Shown here: piece by piece, positions 12,138-25,464 of the stretch
Numbering within the stretch: position 1 is the stretch's first letter
Layout of the letters: each line of letters opens with the position of its first letter
Assembly (NCBI GenBank): GCA_905182995.1
Contig: CAJJDP010000101.1
Span: forward strand, 347,854-411,853
Origin: Paramecium octaurelia
Taxonomy: Eukaryota > Ciliophora > Oligohymenophorea > Peniculida > Parameciidae
DNA: 64,000 bases
Direction: 5' to 3'
The notes under the pieces: generated by a model
Databases searched by the model: none
The model's input: only the letters and a program-made list of their open reading frames with translations
Told to the model about the DNA's origin: nothing
Program-made: the position numbers and the translations under genes

Positions 12138-13766
12138 TCAAATAATTTCTTCTTGAATCTTGCGAATTTATTCTAAAGCTTCTTGGTTTTAATACAGAAA
12201 CAGTTTTAGAGCTTTAATATAAAGAGATTACTTACTGTTATTTATAATATGAATCTCGAGATTAGGACAAAGCCTTCTTTGTATTTTCTTAAACAAGGGA
12301 TTCTATTCCAATTCAAACTTTAACTATGAGTAGCATTCAGTTTAGAATTATATAAATATTAATTGATTATTCTTGTAATCAACACCAAATTATATGATAT
12401 TTTTCAGATCTATCGATTTTAGCCTAATTATCATCTAATAAATGATTAAAATAAACGTCTGCAGCAATTCCTCATTGCTCTTTATGTAAATGTCCTAAAA
12501 TTCTAAAGAAACCAACTCAAAATTTTAAGTGTTATAAGCATTGCAAAATAAATGAGTCATTTATTTCAATAATTTACTCACATTAATATCTTTGAGACGA
12601 AAATCAACTTCTGCAAAGCTGTTAACCTAATTAAACTGCCCAAGAAAATACATGCAATGGAGTTTTAACTTGGAAATCTATTGTTGAACATTTTAACTCA
12701 ATTTCAAGTTTGATAATTAAAATAATTATTTTTTTAAAAAACTCACAGTAATAGATTAATTTGAGTTTAAACATTCCATCAACTATTCTTGTATCCTTTC
12801 AAATTGTTATTATTCCAAATTCTACCCATTAAAAGTAATCAGGTAGTATTTCTCACCCAAAAAGCATTCAGTGTAATTGATATTTAAGTGATCCTTTAAA
12901 TCTAAACCTGTAACATTAAAGCTCTTTGTAAAGAAATAATCAAATTCCTCCTTAAACTTAGGAATCCTTTACAAGATAAATTACTCCAAGGAATTCTATT
13001 CAAAATAGTATTTCCTTAAGAAAATCCTTAAGTTTTTGGTAGGGGCATTTGAATCATCCCAAATAATCGAAGTTATTTTATTGCTGAATTTCAAATTAAA
13101 TTACTAGGATTTTTCATCAAAATTTATCAACAAGAATTAATTTTATATTAAAAATGGTAGAAAGCGAACTATTGTATAATCAATTTATTTACATAACTGA
13201 TTGTCAAAGCAATGTTAACGAAAACCTTTCTTCAACATCTTATGGTTATAATAGCCATATAAGATAATTGCAAAATCCCCTATCAATTAGTAAATCAAAG
13301 AATATATATTAAATCCATCTTTGACTATCGAAATCCAAATTTTAATTCCTAAGCCAGCGATAACTTGGATCAAAACCATGTTAAAATCGATAAAACCATA
13401 AACTATAAGATTAAATATCATCAGCAATTGTGAGTTATCATAAATCTCTTAAAAATTCTTTGTTTCATAAACTTGAATCTACATTAAACTAAATATAACA
13501 CAAGTTATTTAAATAGCTATTTTCTTTATGAAGAGTTTCCCTTTTATCGATATGGCTATTGATAATATAGTTTGTATAACAAAACCCCCTCCACCTATAA
13601 AATAGTAATTTTTATCTCCAAAAAGAGTTGATAATAATCTTGTTATTGAATAAATAAACATCAACATGAAGATGAGTCGTTGATATTGTTTCGAGCCTTG
13701 ATAGACAAATTCTCCAAATGAAGTTTAGAGGCTTTGATCTAATGGAAGATTAATTGATTTATTCAT
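12138..13766 (-). CDS. Multi-TM protein with degenerate histidine-kinase-like C-terminus, copy 2
   Basis: Intronless, 542 aa, same architecture as copy 1: about six membrane segments in residues 30-200, then a soluble region. Shared blocks are RFLPFLIQNQF versus NPFLMF before the soluble half, IIWDDSNAPTKNLRIFLR versus IFWDNEKAPSENLRSFLR, and KLHCMYFLGQF versus KIHCMYFIGKY. The HATPase-like helix reads SNEELLQTFILIIYQMIIRL, again without the N-box Asn. The paralogs lie head to tail 116 bp apart, so they arose by tandem duplication. Copy 1 has an intron before the PF block that copy 2 lacks, which points to intron gain or loss since the duplication. Confidence 0.75.
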
Positions 13767-15694
13767 AAAGATTATTAATATTATGCCTTTGTCTTTAATC
13801 TTTTTTATATTATTTTATGAGAGAAGAGGGAATTTTACTATAATGATTCTTGAAATTTTTTTGTATTGCTAGAGACATTTAAATCAAATGAGCGATAGAC
13901 AATCACTATTCATATTTTTATACTTTTTATAAAAATAAAATCGTATTATATAATTAAAGTACATTGTAGACAATGAAAAAAAAGTGGATTTCTTTTAAAA
14001 TAGTCTAATTATGGAATATTTTCAATTTTGCACTTCAGAATCTACAGCCAAACCATAGTAATTATTATATCTAAGACTTTCTTCACCATTTATTGACATA
14101 TTTATCAAATATATTAATAAAAAGTTGAAATAAATGTAATAAAAGACACCTAATATTTTTGTAAGATCTGTCGATCCCTTTCAACATTTTAAGTGTTAAG
14201 AATTGTTTAATTGCATCATTTGATGAGGAACAGGCTTCAAATTGTATGGAACATATGAATAAATGCATCAAAAAACAAATCACTATTATTGGTGATTAAT
14301 AAAAATAGTGAAATAAAATATATAGATTAATAAAAAATTTTAAAAATATAGACCATTCAGCAAATCGAGCGGTTTGATAAATTCAATTTGATAATGAATA
14401 ACATTAATTCTTATATCTACTATTAACTACTCCTATGGAATACTCTAAATTGCCTGTCTTCTTATTAAAATTGAAATCTATGTTAGAAGTACTTTTTTAG
14501 AGTGAATTGATAGGATTAATGTAATCAGCACATCATCAGTTGGAATGAATAAGGAAATAAAGTCATCATCCATTAGATTGATGAGTTTAGGTCTTCAATT
14601 TTGCCACTCTACTTTAAGAGTACTAACTATTCCAGTTTCTAAAAGTAACATTATTATGTTGATTACAGATAATTAAATAATTATGGATTCAAGAATATCA
14701 GATAGTCTGCAAGACAATGCGAATTTTATAATGAGTATTGGACTCATGATTACAAAAGAATTCATTAAATAATGAGGAAGAGACATATTCAAGAGGATGT
14801 CAATTCAACATCAACTTTTATGTCATCTCTGTTGTTGTTAATATCAAATTAGAAATAGTTGATGGCTAATATAGAAATGATACATCAGTAATAATCTATG
14901 ATAAGTTAAAACATATATCATCTCCACACAGAATCGATGAAATAATAAGAACTAATTATTAACTTGGCTGATGAAATTTGATTTAGAATTCATTCATTTT
15001 TATTAATTGCTATTAACCTTTTATAATTATTATTTGGTTTCCTTCCAATACATTAAAGTATGATGTTATAAATAAATTGATATTCATTTTTTAGTCCACA
15101 AAAGCTAAGCTGAAAACATGATGTACAAAACAAAGACAAAAATTCTTAAACTGCATATATAATTTATTAAATGAAAGATCCTTCTAAATTCATCAAGTAT
15201 GCGAGTAACTTTGAAATAATTCGAATGTCATAAAGTGGATTTGCTATTTGGAATGTTGAATAAATGAAAAATAGGTTTCATGAGATACTAAACAAAAAAT
15301 TGATTTAAAATAATACTTAGAGAAGATACCAAAGGTTATTTTATTATTCCACTATCATATAAAAAAAGGAGAACTGAATAAAACCTTTGATAAAAAGAAA
15401 ACCAAAAATAAGTTGAATTAATTGAATAAAGAGTTAATGCATATTAAAAGTTAGACAAAACATACTAAAATATACATGCAGATTTCAGTTAAATCAATGT
15501 TAAAACTAAAACAATATTATGGGAATCTTATAATGTAATATTATGATATGCAATTACTTAACTGCTTATAAGAGTGTGTTATTTAAGAAAATAATTTTAT
15601 TTCTGAATAATATTGATAAATAGAGATAAGATAATGGCAATTTTATTCTATCAAATTAAATTAATATTTTAATCAACCTAACAGAATACCCTCA
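13767..15694. other. AT-rich intergenic stretch with weak coding-like fragments
   Basis: No convincing gene. A 68-codon plus-strand frame (ATG 15171 to TGA 15375-15377, starting MKDPSKFIKYASNFE) and a following Lys/Asn-rich open frame may be a small basic protein or chance. Around 14560-14960 the plus strand has several short frames of natural composition broken by TGA, which could be gene remains. A minus-strand ORF at 14083..14283 has a hydrophobic composition and no recognisable match. Confidence 0.4.
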
Positions 15695-17886
15695 TCAACA
15701 ACATTACTTTTCTTAATTTTCTAATTTGTATTAATATAAAAGTACTTTTGCATAATTTTTTAACTTTTTGTGTAAGTTTAGAAAAATTTGGTGTTTTTCA
15801 TTATCAGTAACTGTTAAATCCGAGCGAATAATTTCATCCATTCCCGAAATGTAAGTCTATTCCTCAAAAGTTTTTTTACAACAGGTTTTACACCCAAAAT
15901 TGAACAATAAATTTAATAGGATTACTTATGTAATAACTGAAAACCAAAAATGAAAGAAACCAAAAGCCACTAAATAAAAATATACCAGTAGATAAATATT
16001 GAACGCAATATAAAAACTTTGTATCGCTTTTTCATAACTATCTTTAACAACTGGAGTTGAATAATTTATAAATTAATATTTATCTACCCAATATAATAGT
16101 ATTAGTGAAAGCATTGTTAAGGGAATAATCGGGGGATATTGAAATCCAAATATTGTGGCTGAAAAAATCTTAGACAATTTGATCCTTTTTTAATAAAAAT
16201 TAAATTCTCTTGATTAAAATAATAGATTTGCTTCTCTTTAAGTTTTATTATTAGATCTTTTAATTTTCAACTTCAACAATTTAATTTTTTTCCATAAATA
16301 TTTATAATCAAAAATTGAGATAATTGATGGAACGATAATATTCAAGTAGGAGTATGTTATCAAATAATCCATGAATCCTTCATTTTGCATTATACTATCA
16401 CTGGTAGGAATTAGATAGTTTGAATACATATTCCAAGATTACAAGTCTGCTCTATATATTTATCCTGTTATAATTATCAACATCTAAATATCAATCAATG
16501 CTTACAAAATCTAAATTAACTTGGCCCAATCTAGAATGAAATTGTCTTCCTAAAAGTTCATAGAGGGCTTGTGTAATCATTGAAAACAATGTGAAGCAAA
16601 TATTTAAAATTTATTTAATTATTTCCTATTATTCTCCATTGAAATGAGAATTCATGAATTCAAATCTTATTTTTAATATGATAAATTGTGACATAAAAAA
16701 AGTTAACTGATTATGGCTATAATAAATAAGGTGATAAAGTATTAACAGTAAGTACCCTTTATTTAACAATCAGAATAATATATTTACTTTTACTCATCAC
16801 AAAGTTACATTAAATTTTTTTTTATTTGTTTACAATATACATAGCATTATTTTTTGCTTTTCTCAATTTCGATTTTATCATAGAACACTTCTTTTACTAT
16901 CATTTTTTTCTTTTACTGAAATATTATTAAAATATTTACTCTTCTCGTTTTTCTCTCAAATATAGCATGCTCATTATTATTTTAAAGAATTATTACCTTA
17001 AAAATTAAAAATTTAGTGAGCTTTTAATAAAATAGACTTAAAAGCAAGGGAAAATCAGTGAAAATTAGATTTGATCATCCTTAAGGAAATTTTAATTTTT
17101 CAAATAAAATTTTCTCGTATGACTTTAAATTTTTTGTATAAAACAAAAATATTTCTTCATTATGGACTCGCAAAAAATCAAGAATTTATTCATTAGTTAT
17201 CTTATCAGGAAAATTAAGTCCTGAAAAATAGAAATCCATAATTCCGAAAAGGAATATCATATTTTTAGAGAATTACATACAAAATTCACGTCTAAGGTAA
17301 TAAATATGAGTTATTGCTGACAACACAATAATAGTAATATATAGATAATCAGTGAGACACTCTAATTCAGAAGCTAAGTTCCAAATAGAAAACCTTTTGA
17401 ATGAGTTTTAATCACAATTTGGATGTATTTCACATATGTTTCCTTATTGATTTCGAAACATAGAAAAAGGGACAACAATAATACTAATTATTAATAACTC
17501 TTGTATACCAAATAGGAAGAAATGATAGTATCATCCATTTAATAGTTTCAAAGTAATCAGATGCTATCTCACAATTTTCTGATTTTCTTAAATCACTACA
17601 TATTGAATATTTAATATGATCTTGATAATAATCACAGCAAAGACATTAAGGGGAATTGCTTACAGGTTCTTAGTAGGCTTTAAAAGAATTCTTACTTTAA
17701 TTATTAGAAGTACTCCATGTAATTCAGCTTTCTTCAAATCAGCTGGAATCTTATAGTAATTATAAATCATCTCAGGTAATATTTCTGACTAAAACAATGT
17801 TATCTAATCACTCTCCATATCTTTTCGATAAAATTTATTTAATTATAATTATTAAGAAAAATATGTTCTTAATTCTTTAACTTCAT
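15695..17886 (-). CDS. OSCA/CSC1/TMEM63-like membrane channel gene, possibly damaged
   Basis: The 7TM pore-region half is clear: one frame from ~16670 to the stop at 15695 (intron 22 nt inside it) contains FGFQYPPIIPLTML then LLYWVDKY, the conserved core of the calcium-permeable stress-gated channel family (OSCA/TMEM63). Upstream exons carry the N-terminal TM segment and a cytosolic stretch (DFYFSGLNFPDKITNEQIL) resembling the RRM-like insert. Two good introns of 23 and 25 nt join these exons. Two problems remain: an in-frame TGA at 17075-17077 with no intron to remove it, and an unexplained frame change near 16690-16800. Start may be 17886 or 17770. The gene could be a recent pseudogene or have an intron I cannot place. 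Confidence 0.6.
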
Positions 17887-19427
17887 TCTAATTTAGATAT
17901 TTGAATTATTTTCAAAATTAACAATTTTTAAGGTATATTTGAATTTAAAATACATATGGAGAACAACTTATCATACTGATTGACAATTGAATTTTTGTTC
18001 AAAATGATGAATGATAAAAAAAGTATTTAAGATGAAAAGATTTAAGTATTGCAAATGTGTTAAATAAACCATTAACCCTGTGAATGGAAAAGCAATATTT
18101 CGGCAATGGATTAGATAAATTAATATTTATTTTGCCTTTAATTATTATTCAAATTATTCATGTACAAACTAAAATTTAACATCATCTAGTCATGGTAAGA
18201 TCACTCCATGACCATTTTACTTGAATAATCAAATGAAAGATGAAGCAAAAATGGAAATCAAGGTTGAAATACTATTATTTTTATGTAATTTTAACCTTCT
18301 GAATTGGATAAAAATCTTAAAAAAAAGTTGAATTTTTCACTCTATCTCCTATTTCTTTATTGGTTTTTATATTGATTGTTTCTTTGATTCTAAATTTTTG
18401 ATAAGGAAGAATCAAAAAGTTTAAATGAAAAATAAAATAGACTATAATTAATAGCATAAAATACTTAATATAAGGTAAAATTATTTAGTTCATTGTATTT
18501 TTGAGAGTAATTATGTTTAGTTTATAAATGTAAAGGAATTTTACAGTGGAAATTTTATCTTGAAAATACAATATTTTGAGATACCAGTTTTAAAAAATAC
18601 TAATATAATTTATTTTCTTCCTTTGTATATATAATAAATGTGTTGATGTTATGGATAGCAATATTTAAGTAATCTAACTAATAAAATCCTGGTACAGAAG
18701 AGGTCTTAAACTAAATGGAGTGATTTTGATATAAAATGAAGGACATTTTCGATGAGGATTGTCAAAGAAAGTTTTCATTGAATTACTGATACAATTTAGT
18801 TTGTTATAATTATACAGTATTGAGAAAAGAGAAAAAAAATACTCAAATTTGACTGAGGTTAATACTTCTACGTTAGATGATGGAATTAGTTTGTATGTTT
18901 AACTTAAATTTCTTTATTTTTTTGGATTGTTTATTTGAAACTTGTGAGTTTTGAATTTTGAGATGCTTGAAGAGCTATTTGAGCTCTACTTCTTGTTCAA
19001 TTTAGAGATATTCCGTCATTTCACTATCAAAAGATTCTTGTTTGGATTACATTTGTTCTCTGAATATTTGGTATTTATTTATATTTTTAAATAAATAAAA
19101 TCCTAATTAATTTTATATAGTCATAAATTGAACTGGATTTAACGATTATATTGTATTTCAAAAATCATGTATCCATACATCATAATTAGTTGCTAATATT
19201 AATAATTCATATAAATTTCAGTTTTCAACTTTATTATGATTATAGTTTTTTATCCTTAGCTTACTAAATTCTTATGGGAATCAAACCCAATTAGTTTAGA
19301 TCTGCAAGTCTCATTGAAATTCAGTATTTGTAAGTCTTATGAATTGAGATGATTGATGATTGGATTAGTGTGGTATGATTCAAATATATATATTATTTAA
19401 TTTAGAAACAAAAATAAATTGATATTA
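17887..19427. other. AT-rich stretch, no confident gene
   Basis: Plus-strand frames of moderate length exist. ATG 18038 gives about 60 codons. A frame from about 18650 has natural composition but one TGA near 18750. A 130-codon frame begins near 18963. None shows a recognisable motif. At this AT content a TGA-free run of 60 codons is the expected average, so these are not called. Confidence 0.35.
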
Positions 19428-20813
19428 ATGTAGTATTAATAGTTCTCAGAAAGCGAACAATAGCAATCTACATTAAATTTAGGATTATTTTATTTATTTT
19501 ACAATTCAGGTAGTGGGAGTGTTAAGGCTAATTAGTTTTGTGTATTGGATGTATTATTTGATTAATAATTTAGTGTGCTGATATCACTTTAATTGTTGAT
19601 GGTAAAGAAGTGCAAATCTCTTTCTTCAGCATTCAAAATGTGGCTTCCAGAAATTAGGGTTATAGCAAATTGAAGGATGATTTAAGTTCAAGTACCTTAT
19701 TTGTATAATTCAGATAATAAATAAATCCCAATCGTCATAGCAGGAGGAGATGGTTCCATGATGTGGGTGATAGAGTAAATGATCTAACAAAAAATTGATA
19801 TCAATCAAATAGTTATTATTCCATTACCTTGTGGAACAGGAAATGATTTTTCAAATGCATTAGGTAGTGTTAACATAATGTATTCAAGGGTGGGATACTG
19901 ATATACCAGGAAACATGCTAGAAAACGACTATCGAATTCTAAAGCAATATATAAGATTTTGGTAGAAAGGCCATCAATGCTTTTTTGACATTTGGGATAT
20001 TACTATCTAAACTCAATAGGATGGATACTTTTAAGAGATAAAGAAGAATGAGAAGGGCTATACCAAATAAAGTGTCAAAGACCTTGATGGGATGAATACT
20101 AACATTTTGGAAAAGAAAATGTCCAACTACTTTAGTATTGGAGTGGATGCAAGGATTGGATATGGGTTTGATAAGAATAGAACAACCAATAGACATCTCA
20201 ATAAAATTTGCTATTGTTTATAAGGCATATAAAAGATGTTCTTGAAAAACCCAAGATTAAATCAAGTTGTGGAATTTGTTGAACACTTTGTATTTATTTA
20301 TTGAACCTTAATATCTTAGAATCATAAGGAATAGAAAACCCTATTCAAAACTGTGAATTGCCAAGATAAAAATGCTTTAACTGTTCCTGGAAATCCTGCA
20401 ACTTTAGTATGTTTGAACATCAATTCATATGCTGCTGGGATTACAGATATTTGGAAAAATGGAAAAACTCCACCAGAATTTTTGCAAAAGAACAAATTAT
20501 ATTCTGAAAAAACCTCATTCTCTGATGGATTATTAGAATTTATATCATTCGATTCTATTGCAGGAATTGGATCTGAAAGGTTAAATCTCATTTATGAATC
20601 TTAAATAGAGTATTGGCTGGCAATGCAACAAGATTGGCTTAAACTAATGGACCTTTGCTTATTAAATTTTAAGAATCAAATTAAAACAACACTGTAAATA
20701 GTTACATCTAAATTGATGGTCAATATTTTTCTATCATCAATCCTTTGAGTGTGGAAATTTAACCATGTCGACAATTACCTCAAGGCAAAATAAGAATTTT
20801 AATGAAGGATTGA
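19428..20813 (+). CDS. Diacylglycerol kinase (catalytic + accessory domains only)
   Basis: A 415-aa product; introns 19542..19573, 19692..19713, 19864..19888, 20290..20319, 20580..20608 (the last starts GTTAAA). It phosphorylates diacylglycerol to phosphatidic acid. The N-terminal nucleotide fold starts with YNSGSGSVKANQF, then the ATP-binding AGGDGSMMWV and the second Gly motif PLPCGTGNDFSNALGW. The accessory domain shows SNYFSIGVDARI, ALTVPGNPATLVCLNINSY and near the end IQIDGQYFSI. There are no C1, EF-hand or PH domains, so it is a compact enzyme without the usual DAG- or calcium-sensing modules. Every intron is needed to keep the conserved blocks in frame, and codon count closes exactly. 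Confidence 0.94.
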
Positions 20814-20855
20814 AGATTATACAAAATATTTGTAATCAGAATAATCAAATTAAAG

Positions 20856-22268
20856 TCATGATTTACTGAATGGACTAACAAGATAAGATCGTTGTTTCAT
20901 GTTGAATGAGTTTCCAGCTTTTGTAGACTCTTTGTCTCTAGTAGATTAATGCTAGCATTTCACTTTGCTGAACTCTAAGTGAATACTAGGCTAATGACTA
21001 TGAGATGTCTTAGAAACCTTCCTTATTTAACTACATCTTAGATTTTCTCTTTTTTACAACATTTTTTCAATATTACAGGTTGTGATATCTTTATCTAACA
21101 TTTCCTATTGATATTCTAGAACCTCGTGTGCAAATTAATTGAGACAATTATCAAAATGCTCATCCAAACTTTAAGGAGAAGAAAAATGCTTCCTTAATTT
21201 TATGGATTCAGTGCTTTAAGGAATCTAAGCAATTTCAGGTATTTCAAACATTTTTTACATCTAATTCTTACTTGAATAATTAAACAAGTATTTAGTTCTA
21301 TTAAAATCTTCAGCAAATGCTATAGTTTTCTATGAAACAATAAGTTTCGGTTAATTTTTTCTTAAACTCATGGAGAAGTCATTATTTTAATCAATAATTT
21401 TTAACATCTACCCACTCTACTCTTCAATATTATCATAAATTTAAATATTGTGTTATAACTCTTTATGGTGTTGACTCTAACTCTCCTTTTTTTGTTTATA
21501 AAGTTCCCCCAATAGTTTTTCCTTAACTTTGCAATCATCAGTTCGGAGTTAATTGAAAACTTGTAGTCTATTGAATAAACCATGATCAGCTAATTGCTTA
21601 TTTTGGCTTATCTCGTTAAACAACTCAATATATTTCATTCCCTTGGTCTTAAGATACTTAATAGGTTGATTTCTTTTGCTTATTAGATCTAATTTGGCAT
21701 TAGTAATTTTTTCTTTAAAATTGGGATCACTGCTACTGAAACTGTATTTTTAGTTTAGTTCTCTGTAGAACTGTTGGAGATGGGCTATTTTGTTTTTAAA
21801 GTCATTTTTTAATCTCATTTCATTTTTTTCAATTTCTCTTTATATAACATCATTATCCTAATCTAATTGCAATTGATGGATGTCAGCCACAGTGTCTTTA
21901 TTTTCATAATACATTTCAAGTCCAATATTCTACCAGCCGTGTATTCTTTTCTGAATTGATATGTTTAACAATTACTTCTTTGTTCTCTTTTGGTCGCAAT
22001 ATTCTACACGTACTGGGGCCATCTTGTTTAATGGTGGTGTCCCATTTGCAAATTCTTCTTTGTGTAAATCTTAAAGCAGTATCCTTATCACATCTCTTCA
22101 TCTTTAATGAAAATTACATTTTTGATTAGATGTAGAAATGTGGCAGCTTTGGTTGGAGACACATAGATATCTCTTCTTTAGACACCACCTAACTTTTAAC
22201 AATACTTGAAATATGGTATCTCACTTAGTAAATTCAATTCATACCTCCTCTTTCTACACTTATTACAT
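20856..22268 (-). CDS. Coiled-coil protein, function unknown
   Basis: A 446-aa product; introns 22220..22244, 22070..22091 (starts GTGATA) and 21951..21975. The N-terminal ~110 residues look globular (YFKYCQKLGGVQRRDIYVSP, then FTQRRICKWDTTIKQDGP). From about residue 120 there is a charged helical region with coiled-coil heptads (IQREIEKNEMRLKNDFKNKI). The tail is Ser/Gln/Lys rich and ends in PFSKS. No family is recognised. The composition suits a cytoskeletal or basal-body associated protein, which is inference only. It ends 42 bp from the convergent diacylglycerol kinase. Confidence 0.75.
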
Positions 22269-22344
22269 AATAAATAAAATATAATAAAATTGGAAATAAG
22301 AATTAATTTATAATATTAACACTGTTTTAATTACAAATTCAATT

Positions 22345-23599
22345 TCATTCAATAGTTTGCCTTTCTTTTTCCAGTTCCAAGAGTCTCTCAAACATTTTGA
22401 ATCTCAAAAATCCATAATCAATGTATTCGAAATTCAAGGAATTCTTCTCATGAGCAAGAAGAACACTCCACCAAACCCAATTCAAATTGGATATCATTTG
22501 CAATCTTCTGATTCTTCTCTTCAAATATGATACAGATTAAAACAATTCATTAATCTATTATTCATTCATTCTTTGAATCAGAATTTATTTAATCAAACTG
22601 ATAAAGGTGTTTAATTCATCTTTATTTTTATTAGTCTTTTAAGTAATTAGACCAACTATTGAGTTGATCTCATTATCCTAACAAACCTAATGAAGCAGAT
22701 AACATAAAGCTAAATAGTGAGCTTAGATGGGGGCAGTATCAAAGTTTTCATCAACCAACTAATAGAAGGGCTCTTCTTCATATTAATAGTTGATGGCGGA
22801 TTCATTCAGAAAATTAGCTATATCATATGAGGGATAATTGTAAGAACAATACTCATAATCAATAAATACTATTTCTTTGTCCTTTTTTGTGGTACTAAAT
22901 ATGTTTAATTAATTTAAATCATTATGACAAAATTTTAACTACAAATTATTATTAAATATAGTTACCTCTTCGTTATTCTCCTTCTGAATCATCTCCTCCA
23001 AATATTTGAATTCCTCGTTGTTGTTCAAGAATTACTCAATGTTTTCTAGTTGTTTGAGCTCCACATCTGTGTACAAGTCTCTTTTCTCAATCTTCCTCAG
23101 AACATTATGTTTCATATTCTTTGATAGGGTTTTGTTAAGAATCAGAGAAGTGCCATCATTGGGAATCGGTATTTCCATCTAATGAAACTTTTATAGGACT
23201 CCCATCGATTTGAATTGAAATAAAGGTGAGCCCATCTTCTCATTGGTTGGATGCACTCCATTCGTAACGAATTCCTCCATTCTCCAGATATCACCGCATT
23301 GCAATTGTCTGGGTCCCAACTCCAAATCAGATATAGTTTTGAAGATGATTCGCTCTTATTTGGAATCCACAAATCCTTCTGCATTTCCAAATCTATTATT
23401 AAATGCTGTTATACTCTCTAAACACTATAGTTCTGGGCATGACCTCTACTTGGGTCTCGACCTTGTAGGTGATATTGGTCAACCCAGCCAGTCTTGTTAT
23501 TTAGATTTCTGATGGATTGATTGTTTGCCAGGAAGTGAATTGCTCTGCAATAATATGTTTAATTGCATATTCAGTGAGATGAGTGCTTCTTGAGTTCAT
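22345..23599 (-). CDS. Choline/ethanolamine kinase
   Basis: A 401-aa product with introns 23393..23414 and 22939..22965. It catalyses the first step of the CDP-choline/CDP-ethanolamine (Kennedy) pathway, phosphorylating choline or ethanolamine with ATP. Landmarks: RLAGLTNITYKVE near residue 35 (the conserved GG(L/I)TN..Y), then VFREFG, the Brenner-type catalytic motif CHNDLNQLNI with its Asp, and IDYEYCSYNYPSYDIANFLNE, the choline-kinase motif carrying the second catalytic Asp (FIDYEY). Length is normal for the family. Whether it prefers choline or ethanolamine is not decidable from these motifs. Confidence 0.95.
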
Positions 23600-24794
23600 T
23601 ATATAAATTATGTGTTTTGAAAATCAATATTTTCCAGGTATACAAAGGCACAATATTGTTGTAATGTTCAGACGCGATTAATCCAAATTTGACGTGGAAT
23701 TTATATTGCTCAAATATATACAATTATATTTGAGTAAACAATTTTAAATTTTTATAATAATTCTTATATTTCTAAATGTTGGTGAGAACTCTCAATGCAT
23801 AAGTTCTAAGTTCTACGTCCTCAAATCTTACTAATTTTGAAGGATTTAAGATTTATGGAGAATATTTAGTACAAATAAAGGAAAATGAAGTATTATAAAA
23901 CTAGATGCTCGGATTAATGTATCGTCTTAGACTAGATTGCTAGGATATTTTATAAGGATGGAATATACAGAGAATATAGATGAATTCAATAAAGAACAAG
24001 GAATTATAGATTGATATGACAACAGAAAAGAGGAAATGCTAAATTTAAAATTTTATAAGGAAATAATATTGAGACACAAAGTAAAATGAAGAAATAAAGG
24101 TTAGTTACATTGGATGAGTCAATAATAAAATGGAAGAAGTTTTATGCTTGAAACAAAAAGAGTATATTTATTGAATGATAATTACAAAATGAGTACATGG
24201 ATTATAATTTTAAATTCCAAGAAATCAGAGAAAGAGTCGGGTAATGAATTAATTCAATAGAGAAAGTGACTAATACAGAATAAGCTAGATTGGAATCATC
24301 GCTTAAATATAAGGAATGATAAATTTAGATGCATTAATAGTATCAAAACATATTATTATCATCATCCATACATTCATCCTAGTTAAGAAAATAATTATAT
24401 AATTTAATTAAATACTTTAATTACAAGAAAAAATATTAAAACTTATTTAATTAAATTATTTTAAATGTCATTTTCAATGATGTAATATTATATGCTAAAA
24501 TTATTCATGATAATCATTCTGTAATTGGCAGGTGTTGAATCCGACAGGGCAGATATTCTGGAATTTAGAACAGACAACCTAGGTCTATTGATTCAAGTAT
24601 TTTTGCAAACAAAAACTAGAAAATATATTCATTTTAAATAGGATGTAATATTTTTAATTCATCCTATAAAAATTGGAAAATACTTTATTCATCTATACTT
24701 TAACTAAATAAATAATTGTAGGTGGTCAATTTCAAGATAATGATTAATCCTAATTATTAATTTTTATTTTTTTATAAAACTCAATATCTTCCTA
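23600..24794. other. AT-rich stretch with a possible decayed coiled-coil gene
   Basis: A plus-strand frame from ATG near 23778 is open for about 115 codons (opening MLVRTLNAQVLSSTSSNLTN, then Lys/Glu/Gln-rich). Further exon-like pieces at about 24080-24340 (one with a GTAATG...AATAG 20-nt intron candidate at ~24241) could extend it as a coiled-coil protein. The joins are not consistent without guessing, and no domain is seen, so a gene call is not justified. 24420-24790 shows nothing. Confidence 0.35.
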
Positions 24795-25464
24795 ATGCAT
24801 CCATTTACATAATTTCCTCCATTCTTATAATGTATTGAAAAACTGTTATATTAGACTCTCAAACTTACAATTATCCTTGGCCATTTATGGAGCAATTCAA
24901 CCAATTTCGAAATTATTTCTACATCAATAATAATAACCTGTTGTTAAACTATCATTAAGCTTAGCCAGCCAACCTGCTTTTTGAAGGTTCTTAACAGCCT
25001 ACATCAATGATCAAACAGGAAAATTCTGTGATATAGGTACAATGCGTCCTATAATAGTCTAACTTTGAACCAGTAGAAATTGTGAAAAACCTTGAAAACC
25101 ATAAATCTCCCTTACCCTTGAAAAAAAGGCCCAATATTTCTTTCTCCAATAATAAGCGCAAAGGGAAAAAATCAACAAAAAGAAAGTTATATAACATAGG
25201 TAATATTCCTAATTTGATTCCTTAGGTCATTGGACCACAAAGGAGCATAATTTGTATTTAAGCTTTATCTAAACGAACAAGGACATAATGTTGAATTCAG
25301 ACCTCAAGAAATAGAACAAAATATTTAAATAGATGTCAAATTTTATAAAGACACGATCCCCCAGTCAATGCAGATCTCATCACCAGAAGTTTGACCCGAA
25401 TGACCAAGCCTCAAACAATACTTCTAATTTCACCGAATGCCAAGAGGTTGAGAATCACGAATGA
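24795..25464 (+). CDS. Single-repeat SANT/Myb-like DNA-binding protein
   Basis: A 206-aa product with introns 24832..24854 and 25200..25225. The first ~115 residues are Asn/Gln/Pro-rich and disordered-looking. A basic patch (KKRPNISFSNNKRKGKKSTK) precedes a SANT/Myb-type helix bundle that starts GHWTTKEHNLYLSFI and ends TRSPSQCRSHHQKF. The RSPSQCRSHHQK ending is characteristic of the ciliate/SHAQKY-like Myb subclass. It is probably a nuclear DNA-binding regulator. One repeat only, unlike the three-repeat Myb at 39345. Confidence 0.85.

Noticed and set aside
18963..19360. 130-codon open frame upstream of diacylglycerol kinase
   Set aside because: With TGA as the only stop and about 80% AT, a run this long is expected by chance every few kb. 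No motif and no consistent splice model.
20322..20604. Overlapping ~85-codon ORFs on both strands
   Set aside because: The plus-strand one is an exon of the diacylglycerol kinase; the minus-strand one is its antisense shadow.
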